The notes beneath the pieces were generated by a model. The model searched no databases and was not told the DNA's origin. It saw only the letters and a program-made list of their open reading frames with translations. Positions 25,765-34,883 of a stretch of DNA of 64,000 nucleotides are shown piece after piece. Position 1 is the first letter of the stretch; the number at the start of each line of letters is the position of its first letter. Source of the stretch: Acidaminobacter sp. JC074 (GTDB lineage: Bacteria; Bacillota; Clostridia; Peptostreptococcales; Acidaminobacteraceae); assembly GCF_022496765.1 (NCBI RefSeq), contig NZ_VANV01000006.1:62001-126000 (forward strand). The letters run 5' to 3'. The translations under genes and the position numbers were made by a program.

Positions 25765-26829
25765 ATGAATCAAATAAATTATACTCAAGATAATATCGTC
25801 CTTTCAGCTAAGGATGTGGTTATAAAGTTTGAACTAAGAGGTAAAGTCTTAACGGCTATTCGTAAAATCTCTCTGGATTTATACAAGGGTGAGAGTTTAG
25901 CCATCGTTGGAGAATCTGGATCAGGAAAATCTGTTTTTACCAAGTCGTTTATGGGGCTTCTTGACGCCAATGGTTGGATTGACAATGGTCAAATCTTTTT
26001 TGATGGTGAGGATATCTCTAAATACAAAAAAGAAAAGGATTGGCTCGGGATCAGAGGCTCTAAAATTGCCATGGTATTTCAAGATCCAATGACTTCTTTA
26101 AATCCATTAAAAACCATAGGTAAACAGGTTCAAGAAGCCATAGAACTTCATCAAGGTTTAAAAGGTGAAGAAGCCAAGAAGAAAACATTAGAGTACTTAG
26201 AAGATGTAGGTATTCCAATGCCTGAGAAGAGATACAAACAATATCCGCATGAGTTCTCAGGTGGTATGAGACAGCGTGTGGTTATTGCCATTGCAGTTGC
26301 ATGCAATCCAAATGTTTTGATTTGTGATGAGCCAACAACGGCATTAGATGTGACCATTCAAGCACAAATTTTACAACTTTTAAAAAATATGCAGGTTAAG
26401 TACAAGCTGACCATTATTTATATTACCCATGATTTAGGTGTTGTTGCCAATGTAGCTGATAGGATTGCAGTTATGTATGCAGGGGACATTGTTGAAATTG
26501 GAAAATCACATGAGGTGTTTTATAATTCTCAACATCCATATACCTGGGCACTCTTATCTTCTTTGCCTCAGTTAGGTGTAAAAGGAGAAGACTTATTTGC
26601 CATTAAAGGGACACCACCAAGCTTGTTTAAAGAAATAGTAGGAGATGCTTTTGCACCTAGAAATCCAAAAGCACTTAAAATTGACTTTGAAGAACGACCA
26701 CCTTACTTTGAGCTTTCAGAAACACATAAAGCAAGAACTTGGCTGTTACATCCAAAAGCACCTAAAGTAGAAAGACCTGAGGCACTTCAAAATCTTAGAA
26801 AAAATATGGAGGGCTATCGTTATGAGTAG
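25765..26829 (+). CDS. oppD: Oligopeptide ABC transporter ATP-binding protein (OppD type)
   Basis: The ATPase subunit has 354 residues. Walker A is GESGSGKS, the Q-loop is [11 protein letters not shown], the signature is FSGGMRQRV, Walker B is [12 protein letters not shown] and the switch His is in ITHDLG. The C-terminal region ([20 protein letters not shown], then [10 protein letters not shown]) is the form found in AmiE/OppD of lactococci and streptococci. It lacks the four-Cys cluster seen in the second transporter of this window. The gene overlaps oppF by eight bases. Confidence 0.9.
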   Translation: MNQINYTQDNIVLSAKDVVIKFELRGKVLTAIRKISLDLYKGESLAIVGESGSGKSVFTKSFMGLLDANGWIDNGQIFFDGEDISKYKKEKDWLGIRGSKIAMVFQDPMTSLNPLKTIGKQVQEAIELHQGLKGEEAKKKTLEYLEDVGIPMPEKRYKQYPHEFSGGMRQRVVIAIAVACNPNVLICDEPTTALDVTIQAQILQLLKNMQVKYKLTIIYITHDLGVVANVADRIAVMYAGDIVEIGKSHEVFYNSQHPYTWALLSSLPQLGVKGEDLFAIKGTPPSLFKEIVGDAFAPRNPKALKIDFEERPPYFELSETHKARTWLLHPKAPKVERPEALQNLRKNMEGYRYE

Positions 26830-27757
26830 AGAAGTTTTACTTGAAGTAAAGAATCTATCTGTAGACTTTGGTAAAGGTAAAAAAACTTTTAGAGCGGTTG
26901 ATAATGTAAGCTTTAATATATATAAGGGTGAGACATTTGGTTTAGTTGGCGAATCCGGGTCAGGAAAAACGACCATAGGAAGAGCCATTGTAAGAATCAA
27001 TGAAGCCAGCGAAGGTGAGATTATTTTTGATGGCAACAAGATCAATGGTAAATTAAGCAAGGATCAAGACCGTGATGTGACATCTAGAGTTCAAATGATC
27101 TTTCAAGATCCCATGGCATCCTTAAATGAACGTGCCAAAGTAGATTATATTGTTTCGGAAGGACTTTATAATCTGAAGAAGTTTAAAACTGAAGAGGAAA
27201 GAAAAAAGAAAGTAGAAACAGCACTTCTTGATGTTGGTTTACTACCAGAGTTTGCCTCACGCTTTCCTCATGAGTTTTCAGGTGGTCAAAGACAGAGAAT
27301 CGGCATCGCGAGAACACTTGTGATGGAACCGGAGTTAATTATTGCAGATGAACCCATCTCTGCACTCGATGTTTCTATACGTGCTCAGGTTTTGAATATA
27401 CTTTCTCAACTGAAAAGAGAAAAAGAACTGACTTATATGTTTGTGGCTCATGACTTATCAGTCGTGAGGTTTATAACTGATAGGATTGCTGTCATTCATA
27501 AGGGCAAAATTGTGGAAATGGCAGAATCAGAAGAGTTATTCAGTAATCCTCTGCATCCATATACCAGAGCTTTATTATCGGCGATTCCACTTCCTGATCC
27601 TATAGCAGAAAGAAACAAGGTATTAGAAGTATATGATCCATCATGTCATCATTATGAAACAGACAAGCCTAAGTGGTTTGAAATTAAGAAAGATCATTTT
27701 ATTTTAGGAAATAACCAAGAAATCGCCTTATATAAGACACAATTGAAAGAAGGTTAA
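26822..27757 (+). CDS. oppF: Oligopeptide ABC transporter ATP-binding protein (OppF type)
   Basis: The partner ATPase has 311 residues. Walker A is GESGSGKTT, the Q-loop is [11 protein letters not shown], the signature is FSGGQRQRI, Walker B is [12 protein letters not shown] and the switch His is in VAHDLS. The C terminus carries [13 protein letters not shown], a form common in OppF/AmiF. It starts within the end of oppD, so the pair is translationally coupled. It is followed after one base by a C39-like protease gene, which ties peptide import to cytoplasmic processing. Confidence 0.9.
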   Translation: MSREVLLEVKNLSVDFGKGKKTFRAVDNVSFNIYKGETFGLVGESGSGKTTIGRAIVRINEASEGEIIFDGNKINGKLSKDQDRDVTSRVQMIFQDPMASLNERAKVDYIVSEGLYNLKKFKTEEERKKKVETALLDVGLLPEFASRFPHEFSGGQRQRIGIARTLVMEPELIIADEPISALDVSIRAQVLNILSQLKREKELTYMFVAHDLSVVRFITDRIAVIHKGKIVEMAESEELFSNPLHPYTRALLSAIPLPDPIAERNKVLEVYDPSCHHYETDKPKWFEIKKDHFILGNNQEIALYKTQLKEG

Positions 27758-27758
27758 T

Positions 27759-28703
27759 ATGATGTATCATTTTACAAAAGACGACTTTGCAGACAACCAG
27801 CTAGACGATGTGACTTTGTGTGATGATGGCATTACTTCTTCAAATGGGGTGATGACTTCTAAGATTATTGAGGCTCAAGCTTTTAACAGATTGCTAGCGT
27901 CATGGAACACTTTTACAGAGGGATTTGTTGAAGTGGAAATAAGAGTTTTAAGTCATACGTGGTCTAATTGGTTGACTTATGGCAAATGGTCGGATCAAGG
28001 CAGAAATGAAGGCAGTGTATCCAATCAAAATGATGGTGACTTTAGGATTTCAATTGATGAAGTTATTTCCAGTGACATGTGTGAGGCATTTCAATACAGG
28101 ATTTGGTTTAGTGATGGTCCATCGACTTTAAATAAGTTGTCTGTATCAACGACAAATCAACCTCAAGTTTCCTTACAGCCAGTTGTCAGTATGGATATTG
28201 AAGTGCCTAAGATTTCCCAAATGACCATACCTGAAATTGGTAACATCATATGTTCTCCAGCTTCTCTTGCCATGGTAATGAACTATTATGGAGCAGAAGT
28301 AGATGTTATTGATACATCTCAAGGAAGTTTTGACAATGGGGCAAGCATTTATGGCAACTGGGCCTACAATGTGGCTTATGCTGGTGAAAGAGGATTCGAT
28401 GCATTTGTGGAATACTGTTATGATACTCAAACATTGGTAAAGTACATTCAACAAGGTATGCCTATAGTGGCATCCATAAAAACAAGAGAGAAAGAAGAAT
28501 TAGCAGGAGCACCACAAGCTTATCCAGCAGGACATCTAGTTGTTATACGGGGGTTTGAAAAAGCAGATGACAACTACATATTGGTAAATGATCCTGCTTC
28601 TAAAACAGAAGAAAGTGTTTTTAGAAAGTATAAGTTAAATGAGTTTTTAAAATCATGGAATAATGTGATATATGTGGTGAAACCTCAAAAGGTGGCCTTA
28701 TGA
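27759..28703 (+). CDS. C39-like papain-fold protease, cytoplasmic form, copy 1
   Basis: The 314-residue protein has no signal peptide. Residues 1-140 form a beta-rich domain with WSNWLTYGKWSDQGRNEGSV, shared with the two paralogues in this window. Residues 150-314 are a C39-type domain (PF13529-like) with catalytic Cys165 in IICSPASLAMVMNYYG, His259 in AGHLVVIRGF and Asn/Asp in LVNDPAS. Those residues are consistent with an active peptidase. It is encoded between oppF and an M19 dipeptidase, so imported peptides are the likely substrate. The exact bond cleaved is unknown. Confidence 0.75.
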   Translation: MMYHFTKDDFADNQLDDVTLCDDGITSSNGVMTSKIIEAQAFNRLLASWNTFTEGFVEVEIRVLSHTWSNWLTYGKWSDQGRNEGSVSNQNDGDFRISIDEVISSDMCEAFQYRIWFSDGPSTLNKLSVSTTNQPQVSLQPVVSMDIEVPKISQMTIPEIGNIICSPASLAMVMNYYGAEVDVIDTSQGSFDNGASIYGNWAYNVAYAGERGFDAFVEYCYDTQTLVKYIQQGMPIVASIKTREKEELAGAPQAYPAGHLVVIRGFEKADDNYILVNDPASKTEESVFRKYKLNEFLKSWNNVIYVVKPQKVAL

Positions 28704-29647
28704 GATATAATATTGATATGCATTTTGACTTGGGTGGCATTGTTTTAAACAGAAGGCGAGATGGCCAAACAAGAGTATTAGAGTCCTTTTATGATTCCTT
28801 TAAAAAAGGTGAGTTCAAGTTGATTGTTGCTGCCATATTTATTGAAACAATAATGGCGGATGTTTCTTTAAGAGAAGCGCTTTTACAGATTCAAGCTTTG
28901 AAAGATGATATAAAAGAATCTGATCATTTCAAATTGGTTTCTAAGAGTGAAGATTTGAAGGATGATAAAATCGGTATATTACTTTCTTTAGAAGGTGCAG
29001 AGCCTATACTGAGAGAAAAATCTTTACTTAAGATATTTTATGATTTAGATGTAAGAGGGCTGGGGCTTGTTTGGAGTCGAAGAAATTTTGTTGCTGATGG
29101 TTCCTATTTTAGATCGCCTGAAGAAGGTATTCTGGGTGGTTTAACACCATTTGGTATAGAAGTTGTAAGAGAAGCAGAAAGAATTGGCTATTTTATTGAT
29201 GTGAGTCATTTGAATGATACTGGTTTTGAAGATGTTTTAAAGTACACAGACAATGCCTTTATTGCAAGCCACTCAAATACAAGAATGGTTAATGAGATGC
29301 CTAGAAATTTAAGTGATGATCAAATAAAGGCAATTGGACTTAGAGGCGGCATCATCGGCATCAACGCCTATACTTCAGTTGTACAACTGAATCAAGAAAA
29401 GCAGTCTGTTCAAACTTTATGTGATCATATAGAGCATATTATTAATGTTGCTGGTGATCATGTACCTTGTATTGGTTTTGACTTATGTACACCTTATTAT
29501 GACAATGGTAAAATGCTTGATGTTATAGATGGTCATCATGATTTACATAAAATTGAGCTTGAACTAAAAAAAAGGGATTTCTCTCAAGAGACCATTAATA
29601 AGGTTTTTGGCAAGAATGCATATAACTATTTAAGTAAAGTACTGTAA
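28700..29647 (+). CDS. Membrane-dipeptidase family (M19) dipeptidase, cytoplasmic, copy 1
   Basis: M19 zinc enzymes hydrolyse dipeptides and tolerate D-residues at the C-terminal position. The 315-residue protein has the metal motif H8-x-D10, LSLEGAEP, the conserved GLGLVWSRRNFVADGSYF, VSHLND and ASHSNTRMVNEMPRNLSDDQ. It has no signal peptide or membrane helix, so the product should be cytoplasmic. It overlaps the C39 gene by four bases. Together they suggest a two-step breakdown of imported peptides that contain D-amino acids. Confidence 0.85.
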   Translation: MRYNIDMHFDLGGIVLNRRRDGQTRVLESFYDSFKKGEFKLIVAAIFIETIMADVSLREALLQIQALKDDIKESDHFKLVSKSEDLKDDKIGILLSLEGAEPILREKSLLKIFYDLDVRGLGLVWSRRNFVADGSYFRSPEEGILGGLTPFGIEVVREAERIGYFIDVSHLNDTGFEDVLKYTDNAFIASHSNTRMVNEMPRNLSDDQIKAIGLRGGIIGINAYTSVVQLNQEKQSVQTLCDHIEHIINVAGDHVPCIGFDLCTPYYDNGKMLDVIDGHHDLHKIELELKKRDFSQETINKVFGKNAYNYLSKVL

Positions 29648-29662
29648 TTATGGGAGCATGAA

Positions 29663-30841
29663 ATGAAAAAGGTATTGATGATATTAATGTTTGTACTACT
29701 CTTTTCTTGTGAAGAAAGTCAAGTAAATAACCAGGCTGTTCAAAATGAAGTTCTTCCTGCTGAAGAAGTGGTAGAAGCAGTTGAAGAAACACCATCTGAA
29801 GACGTTGACTTAGAAGAGGAAACAAAGGATGTTGAAATGCTCTCTGATAATCCTCTTGAGCTAGAATCAGACTTCTTTGGTACTTATATAATTGATGGTG
29901 AAGATCTTACAGGAGATTTTGAACATCTGATTAAGGAAAATGATTCTGTTATGTTAGAAGACAGTCAGATTGAAGGTACTTTTGTATCACCTGTGTTTAA
30001 AGCACATGATTTTATAGAAGGTGTTGTATCTTGGAATGTAAATACAAATCTTGATAACTATGTTGAAGTGTTTATTAAAGTTGGAACTGAACATGGCTTT
30101 TCTGATTGGATGTCTTACGGCAAGTGGTCTACAGACGGGAGAAACAAAGGCCGAGTGAGTGGACAATCAGATGATTATTCTCAAATGGTAATTGATACGG
30201 TTAAACTGTCACAATGGTTTCCTGGAAAGCAATTTCAGCTAAAGGTTGTTATGTCTAGAAAAGATGCATCAGTTGATTCCCCTAAATTAAATCAATTGAC
30301 CTTCACCACTCAAACCTTAGAAAAAATCAAAGCTCAAATTGAACCTAAGGATTTTGAAATAGATGTACCCGAACTCAGTCAAATGGGCGTTGAAAAAATC
30401 GGATCTAGAATATGTAGTCCTACATCTTTGACCATGCTTTTAAATTACTATGGTATTGAGTTAACGCCTGAGATAACTGCCAATGCAGTTTATGACAATG
30501 GAGCAGACATTTATGGCAATTGGTCTTACAATATGGCCTTTGCATCTGAACAAGGTTTAAGTGCTCATGTTCAAAGATGCAACAACTTTAAAGAAGTTAT
30601 GGATATTGTTGAATCTAAAATACCAGTGGCCATATCCATCGAATCAGATTTTCAGATTGAAAATTCACCTATGGCTTATCCGGCAGGCCACTTGTTGGTG
30701 GTTAGGGGTTTTACAAAAGATAATTTTGTCATAGTAAACGATCCTGCATCTCCAGTAGGAGAGGAAGTAAGAAGGATGTATCCTTTAAGCCAACTGAAGA
30801 ATGCTTGGACTGGCTATATATATTATTTAACAAATGAATAA
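29663..30841 (+). CDS. C39-like lipoprotein
   Basis: The 392-residue protein has a lipoprotein signal (lipid Cys16 in LLFSC), then an acidic Glu/Val-rich linker (to about 60). A beta-rich domain with WMSYGKWSTDGRNKGRV and a C39-type domain follow. The latter has Cys in RICSPTSLTMLLNYYG, His in AGHLLVVRGF and IVNDPAS. It is therefore the exported paralogue of the two cytoplasmic proteins at 27759 and 38367. It is the last gene of the operon, before a perfect palindromic terminator. A role in trimming wall peptides at the cell surface before import is inferred. Confidence 0.78.
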   Translation: MKKVLMILMFVLLFSCEESQVNNQAVQNEVLPAEEVVEAVEETPSEDVDLEEETKDVEMLSDNPLELESDFFGTYIIDGEDLTGDFEHLIKENDSVMLEDSQIEGTFVSPVFKAHDFIEGVVSWNVNTNLDNYVEVFIKVGTEHGFSDWMSYGKWSTDGRNKGRVSGQSDDYSQMVIDTVKLSQWFPGKQFQLKVVMSRKDASVDSPKLNQLTFTTQTLEKIKAQIEPKDFEIDVPELSQMGVEKIGSRICSPTSLTMLLNYYGIELTPEITANAVYDNGADIYGNWSYNMAFASEQGLSAHVQRCNNFKEVMDIVESKIPVAISIESDFQIENSPMAYPAGHLLVVRGFTKDNFVIVNDPASPVGEEVRRMYPLSQLKNAWTGYIYYLTNE

Positions 30842-30865
30842 ATCGTCTAAGACTTGTCATAAAAT

Positions 30866-30899
30866 TTAACTCCTTTTAGAAGCTTCTAAAAGGAGTTAA
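30866..30899. terminator. Bidirectional palindromic terminator
   Basis: A 34-base perfect palindrome (arms TTAACTCCTTTTAGAAG and its complement) lies between the convergent C39 lipoprotein and M20 genes. T-rich sequence flanks both sides. Confidence 0.85.
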
Positions 30900-30908
30900 T
30901 TATTTTGC

Positions 30909-32045
30909 TTATTTCATGTTTAATACCAACATGACTTGACTTAAAATACCTGATTTGATGCAGTTTTCATCTACATCAAAATCATTTTGATGTAAGGAAT
31001 CAGAACGATGATTGCTACAGCCTAAATGATAAAAGGCACCAGGCACTCTATTGGAGAAGTAAGAAAAATCTTCCACACCTAAACTTGGTTTGTCTTTATA
31101 GACAATATCAAAGTCCTTTTCTAAGGTGTCTTCTATATAATCCACAAGGTCATTGTTATTAACAAGTGGCTCGTAGCCATCGAGGATAGTCACCCTGCAA
31201 TCAGCACCATGTGCTTTAGCGATGTGTTCAGTAATCTCTTGAATACGTTTAATGGAAAAAGCCCTAGATTCCTTGGAAAGCGTTCTTAAAGTACCTGATA
31301 AAGTGACTTCATCACAAATGATATTTGACTTAGAACCACCATGAATGGTACCAAAGGATAGGACTGTCGAATCCAGTGGTGATGTGTTTCTACTCACAAT
31401 TGTTTGTAAACTTGTGAGTAAGTTTGCAGAAACCATGATACTATCCACACCCTTTTCAGGGTAAGCACCATGTCCTGTCTTACCAATTAGTTTAATCTCC
31501 ACACCATTACTAGAAGCATTCAGTTGACCATGTTTGACTTCAATTTGCCCAACTTCTAAATATGGCATTACATGAAGACCAAAGACATAATCAACACCCT
31601 CTAGTGCACCATCTTCAATCATTGGTAAAGCGCCGCCAGTGGTTTCTTCTGCAGGTTGGAAAAAGAGTTTGACGCTATTTTCTAGTTCATCTTCCATTTC
31701 TTTAAGTATTTTAGCTGTTCCCAGTAAGATAGTAGTATGGACATCATGTCCACATGCATGCATAACCCCTTGATGTTTTGATTTATAATCGACTTGGTTT
31801 ATTTCTTGAATAGGCAGTGCATCAATATCAGCTCGAATGCCGATGCATGGTTTTTTAGAACCTATAGATGCTATGACGCCGGTTTTAGCACAAGGCTTGC
31901 AATCGATGTTTAAGTCATTGAGAAAGCTCATGATATAGGCCTGAGTCTTAAACTCTTCATTACTAAGTTCTGGATGCATATGCAGGTGTCTTCTTACAGT
32001 TACCATTTGGTCAAATATCTGGTTGATTCTCTCTTTTACATTCAT
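30909..32045 (-). CDS. M20-family amidohydrolase
   Basis: This is a zinc amidohydrolase of the hippurate hydrolase/N-acyl-DAP deacetylase branch. The 378-residue protein has RRHLHMHPELS, GIRADIDALPIQE, the metal site HACGHDVHT, FQPAEE and FGLHVMP. It has no signal peptide. The ATG overlaps the alr copy 2 stop by four bases, so it is the last gene of the copy 2 leftward operon; copy 1 lacks it. Context suggests removal of an acyl group or cleavage of an acyl-amino acid derived from wall peptides. The substrate cannot be read from the sequence. Confidence 0.82.
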   Translation of the reverse strand: MNVKERINQIFDQMVTVRRHLHMHPELSNEEFKTQAYIMSFLNDLNIDCKPCAKTGVIASIGSKKPCIGIRADIDALPIQEINQVDYKSKHQGVMHACGHDVHTTILLGTAKILKEMEDELENSVKLFFQPAEETTGGALPMIEDGALEGVDYVFGLHVMPYLEVGQIEVKHGQLNASSNGVEIKLIGKTGHGAYPEKGVDSIMVSANLLTSLQTIVSRNTSPLDSTVLSFGTIHGGSKSNIICDEVTLSGTLRTLSKESRAFSIKRIQEITEHIAKAHGADCRVTILDGYEPLVNNNDLVDYIEDTLEKDFDIVYKDKPSLGVEDFSYFSNRVPGAFYHLGCSNHRSDSLHQNDFDVDENCIKSGILSQVMLVLNMK

Positions 32046-33154
32046 TTTATTAATCCGTTCTCTACATAGATTATCTGTTTATTTTTTATGTATACTCTGG
32101 GTACACGTGGTGTGAATCGTGATACAACTTCGTTCTTGTTTGTTTCAGCCATAGCTGCGATATCAGAGACTGTCATGTTTTCATTGATGATATCAACTTC
32201 ATCATCAAGGGTCACATCTTTATCTACATGAGCCATACATTGGTCCATACATATGACGCCAATGATAGGGTAGAACTTGCCTTTGATTTGAACTTGTCCT
32301 TTGCCGTACATATTTCTAGGATAGCCATCAGAATAGCCAAAAGGTAGGGTAGCGATGATGCTGTCTTCTCCCGCGATCCACCTGTTGCCATAAGAAATGG
32401 TCTCTCCTTTTTTGATGGTCTTTATATGAGAGGGCTTGGTATGAAAACTCAAAATAGGTTTGATATCTAAAACACCTTTTTCTTCTGATTCAAGGCCATA
32501 AAGTAAGGCGCCAACCCTGACCATATCTAAATGAAAATCTGGATGAAGGACCATACTGATGCTGTCACAAACATGTTTGATTGGAATCTTTACCCCCATC
32601 TTTTCGACTTCATTCATTAAGTCCATAAATTTGTTAAACTGTTTTAAATCAGAGGCCCTGTTTTCAAGAGATAAATGTGTAAAGGCACCTTCTATTATAA
32701 TCTTGTCTAAATCAGCTATTTTCTTGATTGTAGAAGCAGTATCTTCAGTGATCTGCATGCCAAGCCTGTTAAAGCCTGTTTCTATTTTTACATGAACCTT
32801 TACAGGTTGTTCTGCTAGATCGTTTAAAAGTTTTGCCTGGTCATAGGTAAAGACGGTTTGAGTAATCTTTTTATCAATGACTTGATTTAAATACTTATCA
32901 GGTGTATGGCCCATGATGATCACATTGTAATCATCGTTTTCATTTTTTAGTTCCATCGCCTCAAGGAGGGTGGCCACTAAAAAAGTGGTGATGCCCATAT
33001 CGTATAAGGCCTTGGCCATATACTTAGAACCATGACCATAGGCATTTGATTTAAGAACAGCACCCACTCTTGTTCCTTTACAGTAATCCCTGATAGACGT
33101 GATGTTATTTTCTAAGTGGTCTATGTTTATCTTTATGTGTGTATCTCTTAACAT
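32042..33154 (-). CDS. alr: Alanine racemase, copy 2
   Basis: The 370-residue paralogue of the gene at 15342-16454 has the PLP Lys35 in AVLKSNAYGHG and a C-terminal YGNRW plus PFGYSDGYPR. About four-fifths of residues match copy 1, and a run of about 40 residues in the middle is identical, with long identical DNA stretches. This is closer than the neighbouring lysA and ldcA pairs and suggests recent exchange between copies. AAGGAGG precedes the ATG, which overlaps the upstream hydrolase gene by seven bases. The role is the same as copy 1: racemising D-Ala from wall peptides. Confidence 0.92.
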   Translation of the reverse strand: MLRDTHIKINIDHLENNITSIRDYCKGTRVGAVLKSNAYGHGSKYMAKALYDMGITTFLVATLLEAMELKNENDDYNVIIMGHTPDKYLNQVIDKKITQTVFTYDQAKLLNDLAEQPVKVHVKIETGFNRLGMQITEDTASTIKKIADLDKIIIEGAFTHLSLENRASDLKQFNKFMDLMNEVEKMGVKIPIKHVCDSISMVLHPDFHLDMVRVGALLYGLESEEKGVLDIKPILSFHTKPSHIKTIKKGETISYGNRWIAGEDSIIATLPFGYSDGYPRNMYGKGQVQIKGKFYPIIGVICMDQCMAHVDKDVTLDDEVDIINENMTVSDIAAMAETNKNEVVSRFTPRVPRVYIKNKQIIYVENGLIK

Positions 33155-33975
33155 AAGACCTCCTTGTAATGATTGTATATCATAAGGCCAATCTTACCTA
33201 ATTTTTCTTTGGTTTCAAGATTGTTCTTTTGTCTACTAGTTAGGATGGTCACGTAGATCGGCTGACCTTGTATGTCTATGATACAGGCATCATGTACATG
33301 ACCTGTGATTTCACCAGACTTTGAATAAACTGGAACCATAATAGGATCGACATCACCTATGTAAAGACCGCAGGTGCAGGTATTGTCTGAGATGATCTTT
33401 TTACATCTGGCACAGGTCAACAGCTTTGCACCAATGTTTTTGTATTGCTGTTTTTTCATGATTTCTTTGCCATAGTCAGATAAGTCTTTACTGATGCCTA
33501 TACCTTCGTAAATGTGATGCAAAATGATGTTTAAATCACTTGCTGAAGAGGCGTTAAAGACTCCAGGAATCATGTGATAGAGTTTTCTTCTTACAAAGGT
33601 TTCTTTTAAACCTAAAGACTCAACGATACTTTGTATATAGTCGATAGACAAGACATCCAACATGACATTGGTTGCTGTGTTGTCACTATAGGCAATCATC
33701 AGTGTTAAAAGGTCATCAAGAGTATACTTTCTAGCAGATAAATACTGAATAACCCCAGCACCAGGAACAATTTCTTTAGCTTTTATCTCTATGGTGTCGT
33801 CTTTATGAATCTTTTTAGTCTCCATAGCGACAAGACCTGCATAGAGGATATAGAGTTTGATGGTCGATGCAGGATTGAATGACTCGTGTTCATTGATGGC
33901 TATGTAGTCAGGTCCATCAATGACTATGGCATAGTCCTGGTCCAGCTCTCTTTCGATTTTCTCAATTAGCTTCAT
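33148..33975 (-). CDS. Class A beta-lactamase-fold serine hydrolase with Cys-rich insertion, copy 2
   Basis: The 275-residue protein has no signal peptide. Active-site motifs are S37-T-I-K40, S97-D-N99 and K219-S-G221, followed by GHVHDA. An insertion between motifs two and three carries C188-x2-C191-x8-C200-x-C202, the same knuckle spacing as copy 1, with Cys in place of the fourth His. The gene overlaps ldcA copy 2 by four bases and alr copy 2 by seven. Conservation of the knuckle while the rest has diverged suggests a structural or metal-sensing function. Activity on D-residue peptides is inferred from the operon. Confidence 0.75.
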   Translation of the reverse strand: MKLIEKIERELDQDYAIVIDGPDYIAINEHESFNPASTIKLYILYAGLVAMETKKIHKDDTIEIKAKEIVPGAGVIQYLSARKYTLDDLLTLMIAYSDNTATNVMLDVLSIDYIQSIVESLGLKETFVRRKLYHMIPGVFNASSASDLNIILHHIYEGIGISKDLSDYGKEIMKKQQYKNIGAKLLTCARCKKIISDNTCTCGLYIGDVDPIMVPVYSKSGEITGHVHDACIIDIQGQPIYVTILTSRQKNNLETKEKLGKIGLMIYNHYKEVLC

Positions 33976-34883
33976 ACAGTTGCCCCTTCTTCAAATGTTA
34001 GTTTTGTCATCTTGGTATCTAGAGTGGCCATAACATTAAAAGGTATCGTTGGTTGAGGGAAGTTATGGCCAGCTCTTAGATTGATAATGGTTGGTTTCTT
34101 GTAGGGAATGATAATTTCCTCAATGACTTGATCAAACCTTAAGTCTTCTTTATCCTTATCTGATACACAGCCTGTAAAGGTGCCGAGTATGACACCAACA
34201 CAGTCTCTGAACTTACCTGCAAGATTCAGACTTGTTAACATCCTGTCTATGACGTAAATGGGTTCATTGATTTCCTCAATAAAGAGGATCTTTCCCCTTG
34301 TATCTATTTCGTAGGGAGAGCCTAGGGTAGAAGCCAAGAGCGAAAGATTACCGCCAACGATTTTTCCTTGACACTTGCCTTCTACCAGGACCTTAATTTG
34401 TTCGTCTTGGGGATTTTCTATACATAAAGGCTTATCATCTAAAAGAACCTTTTTCATATGGTCTAGTGTATAGTCATCTTCAAGTTTAGATGATGCCATT
34501 GGACCGTGAAAGGTTACAAGTCCTATATTGTTAAATGCCACATGAAGGGCAGTAATATCTGAATAACCGATAAAGGGTTTGAAGTTGCTTTTTATCAAAT
34601 CCATATCCAGTTTTTCTAGAAGTCTTGGTGTGCCGTAACCACCTTTTAAACAGATGATGCCTTTGTATGCTTGATTTTCAAATGCTTCATGAAGATCTCT
34701 TAATCTCTCGTCATCGCTTCCGGCAAAGTGACCGTGGCTTAAAAAGCATGTGGGAAGAAGCTCTGCTTCAAAGCCAAGTGCTTGTATATTAGCCTTGATA
34801 CGGTCATAATCATCATGTGCATAAGGTGAAGCTGGTGCAATGACGGCCAGTTTGTCACCCACTTTAAGTTTATTAGGTTTCAT
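33972..34883 (-). CDS. ldcA: LD-carboxypeptidase (peptidase S66), copy 2
   Basis: The 303-residue protein has the S66 triad region IGYSDIT (Ser), LFIEEINE (Glu) and RAGHNFPQ (His), and LKGGYGTPRLL. I chose the ATG at 34883, which shares one base with the lysA stop (TAATG) and has GGAGGA upstream, exactly as in copy 1; a 27-base in-frame extension overlaps lysA. It has no signal peptide. It is predicted to release D-Ala from imported tetrapeptides, feeding the racemase encoded two genes downstream. Confidence 0.92.
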   Translation of the reverse strand: MKPNKLKVGDKLAVIAPASPYAHDDYDRIKANIQALGFEAELLPTCFLSHGHFAGSDDERLRDLHEAFENQAYKGIICLKGGYGTPRLLEKLDMDLIKSNFKPFIGYSDITALHVAFNNIGLVTFHGPMASSKLEDDYTLDHMKKVLLDDKPLCIENPQDEQIKVLVEGKCQGKIVGGNLSLLASTLGSPYEIDTRGKILFIEEINEPIYVIDRMLTSLNLAGKFRDCVGVILGTFTGCVSDKDKEDLRFDQVIEEIIIPYKKPTIINLRAGHNFPQPTIPFNVMATLDTKMTKLTFEEGATV

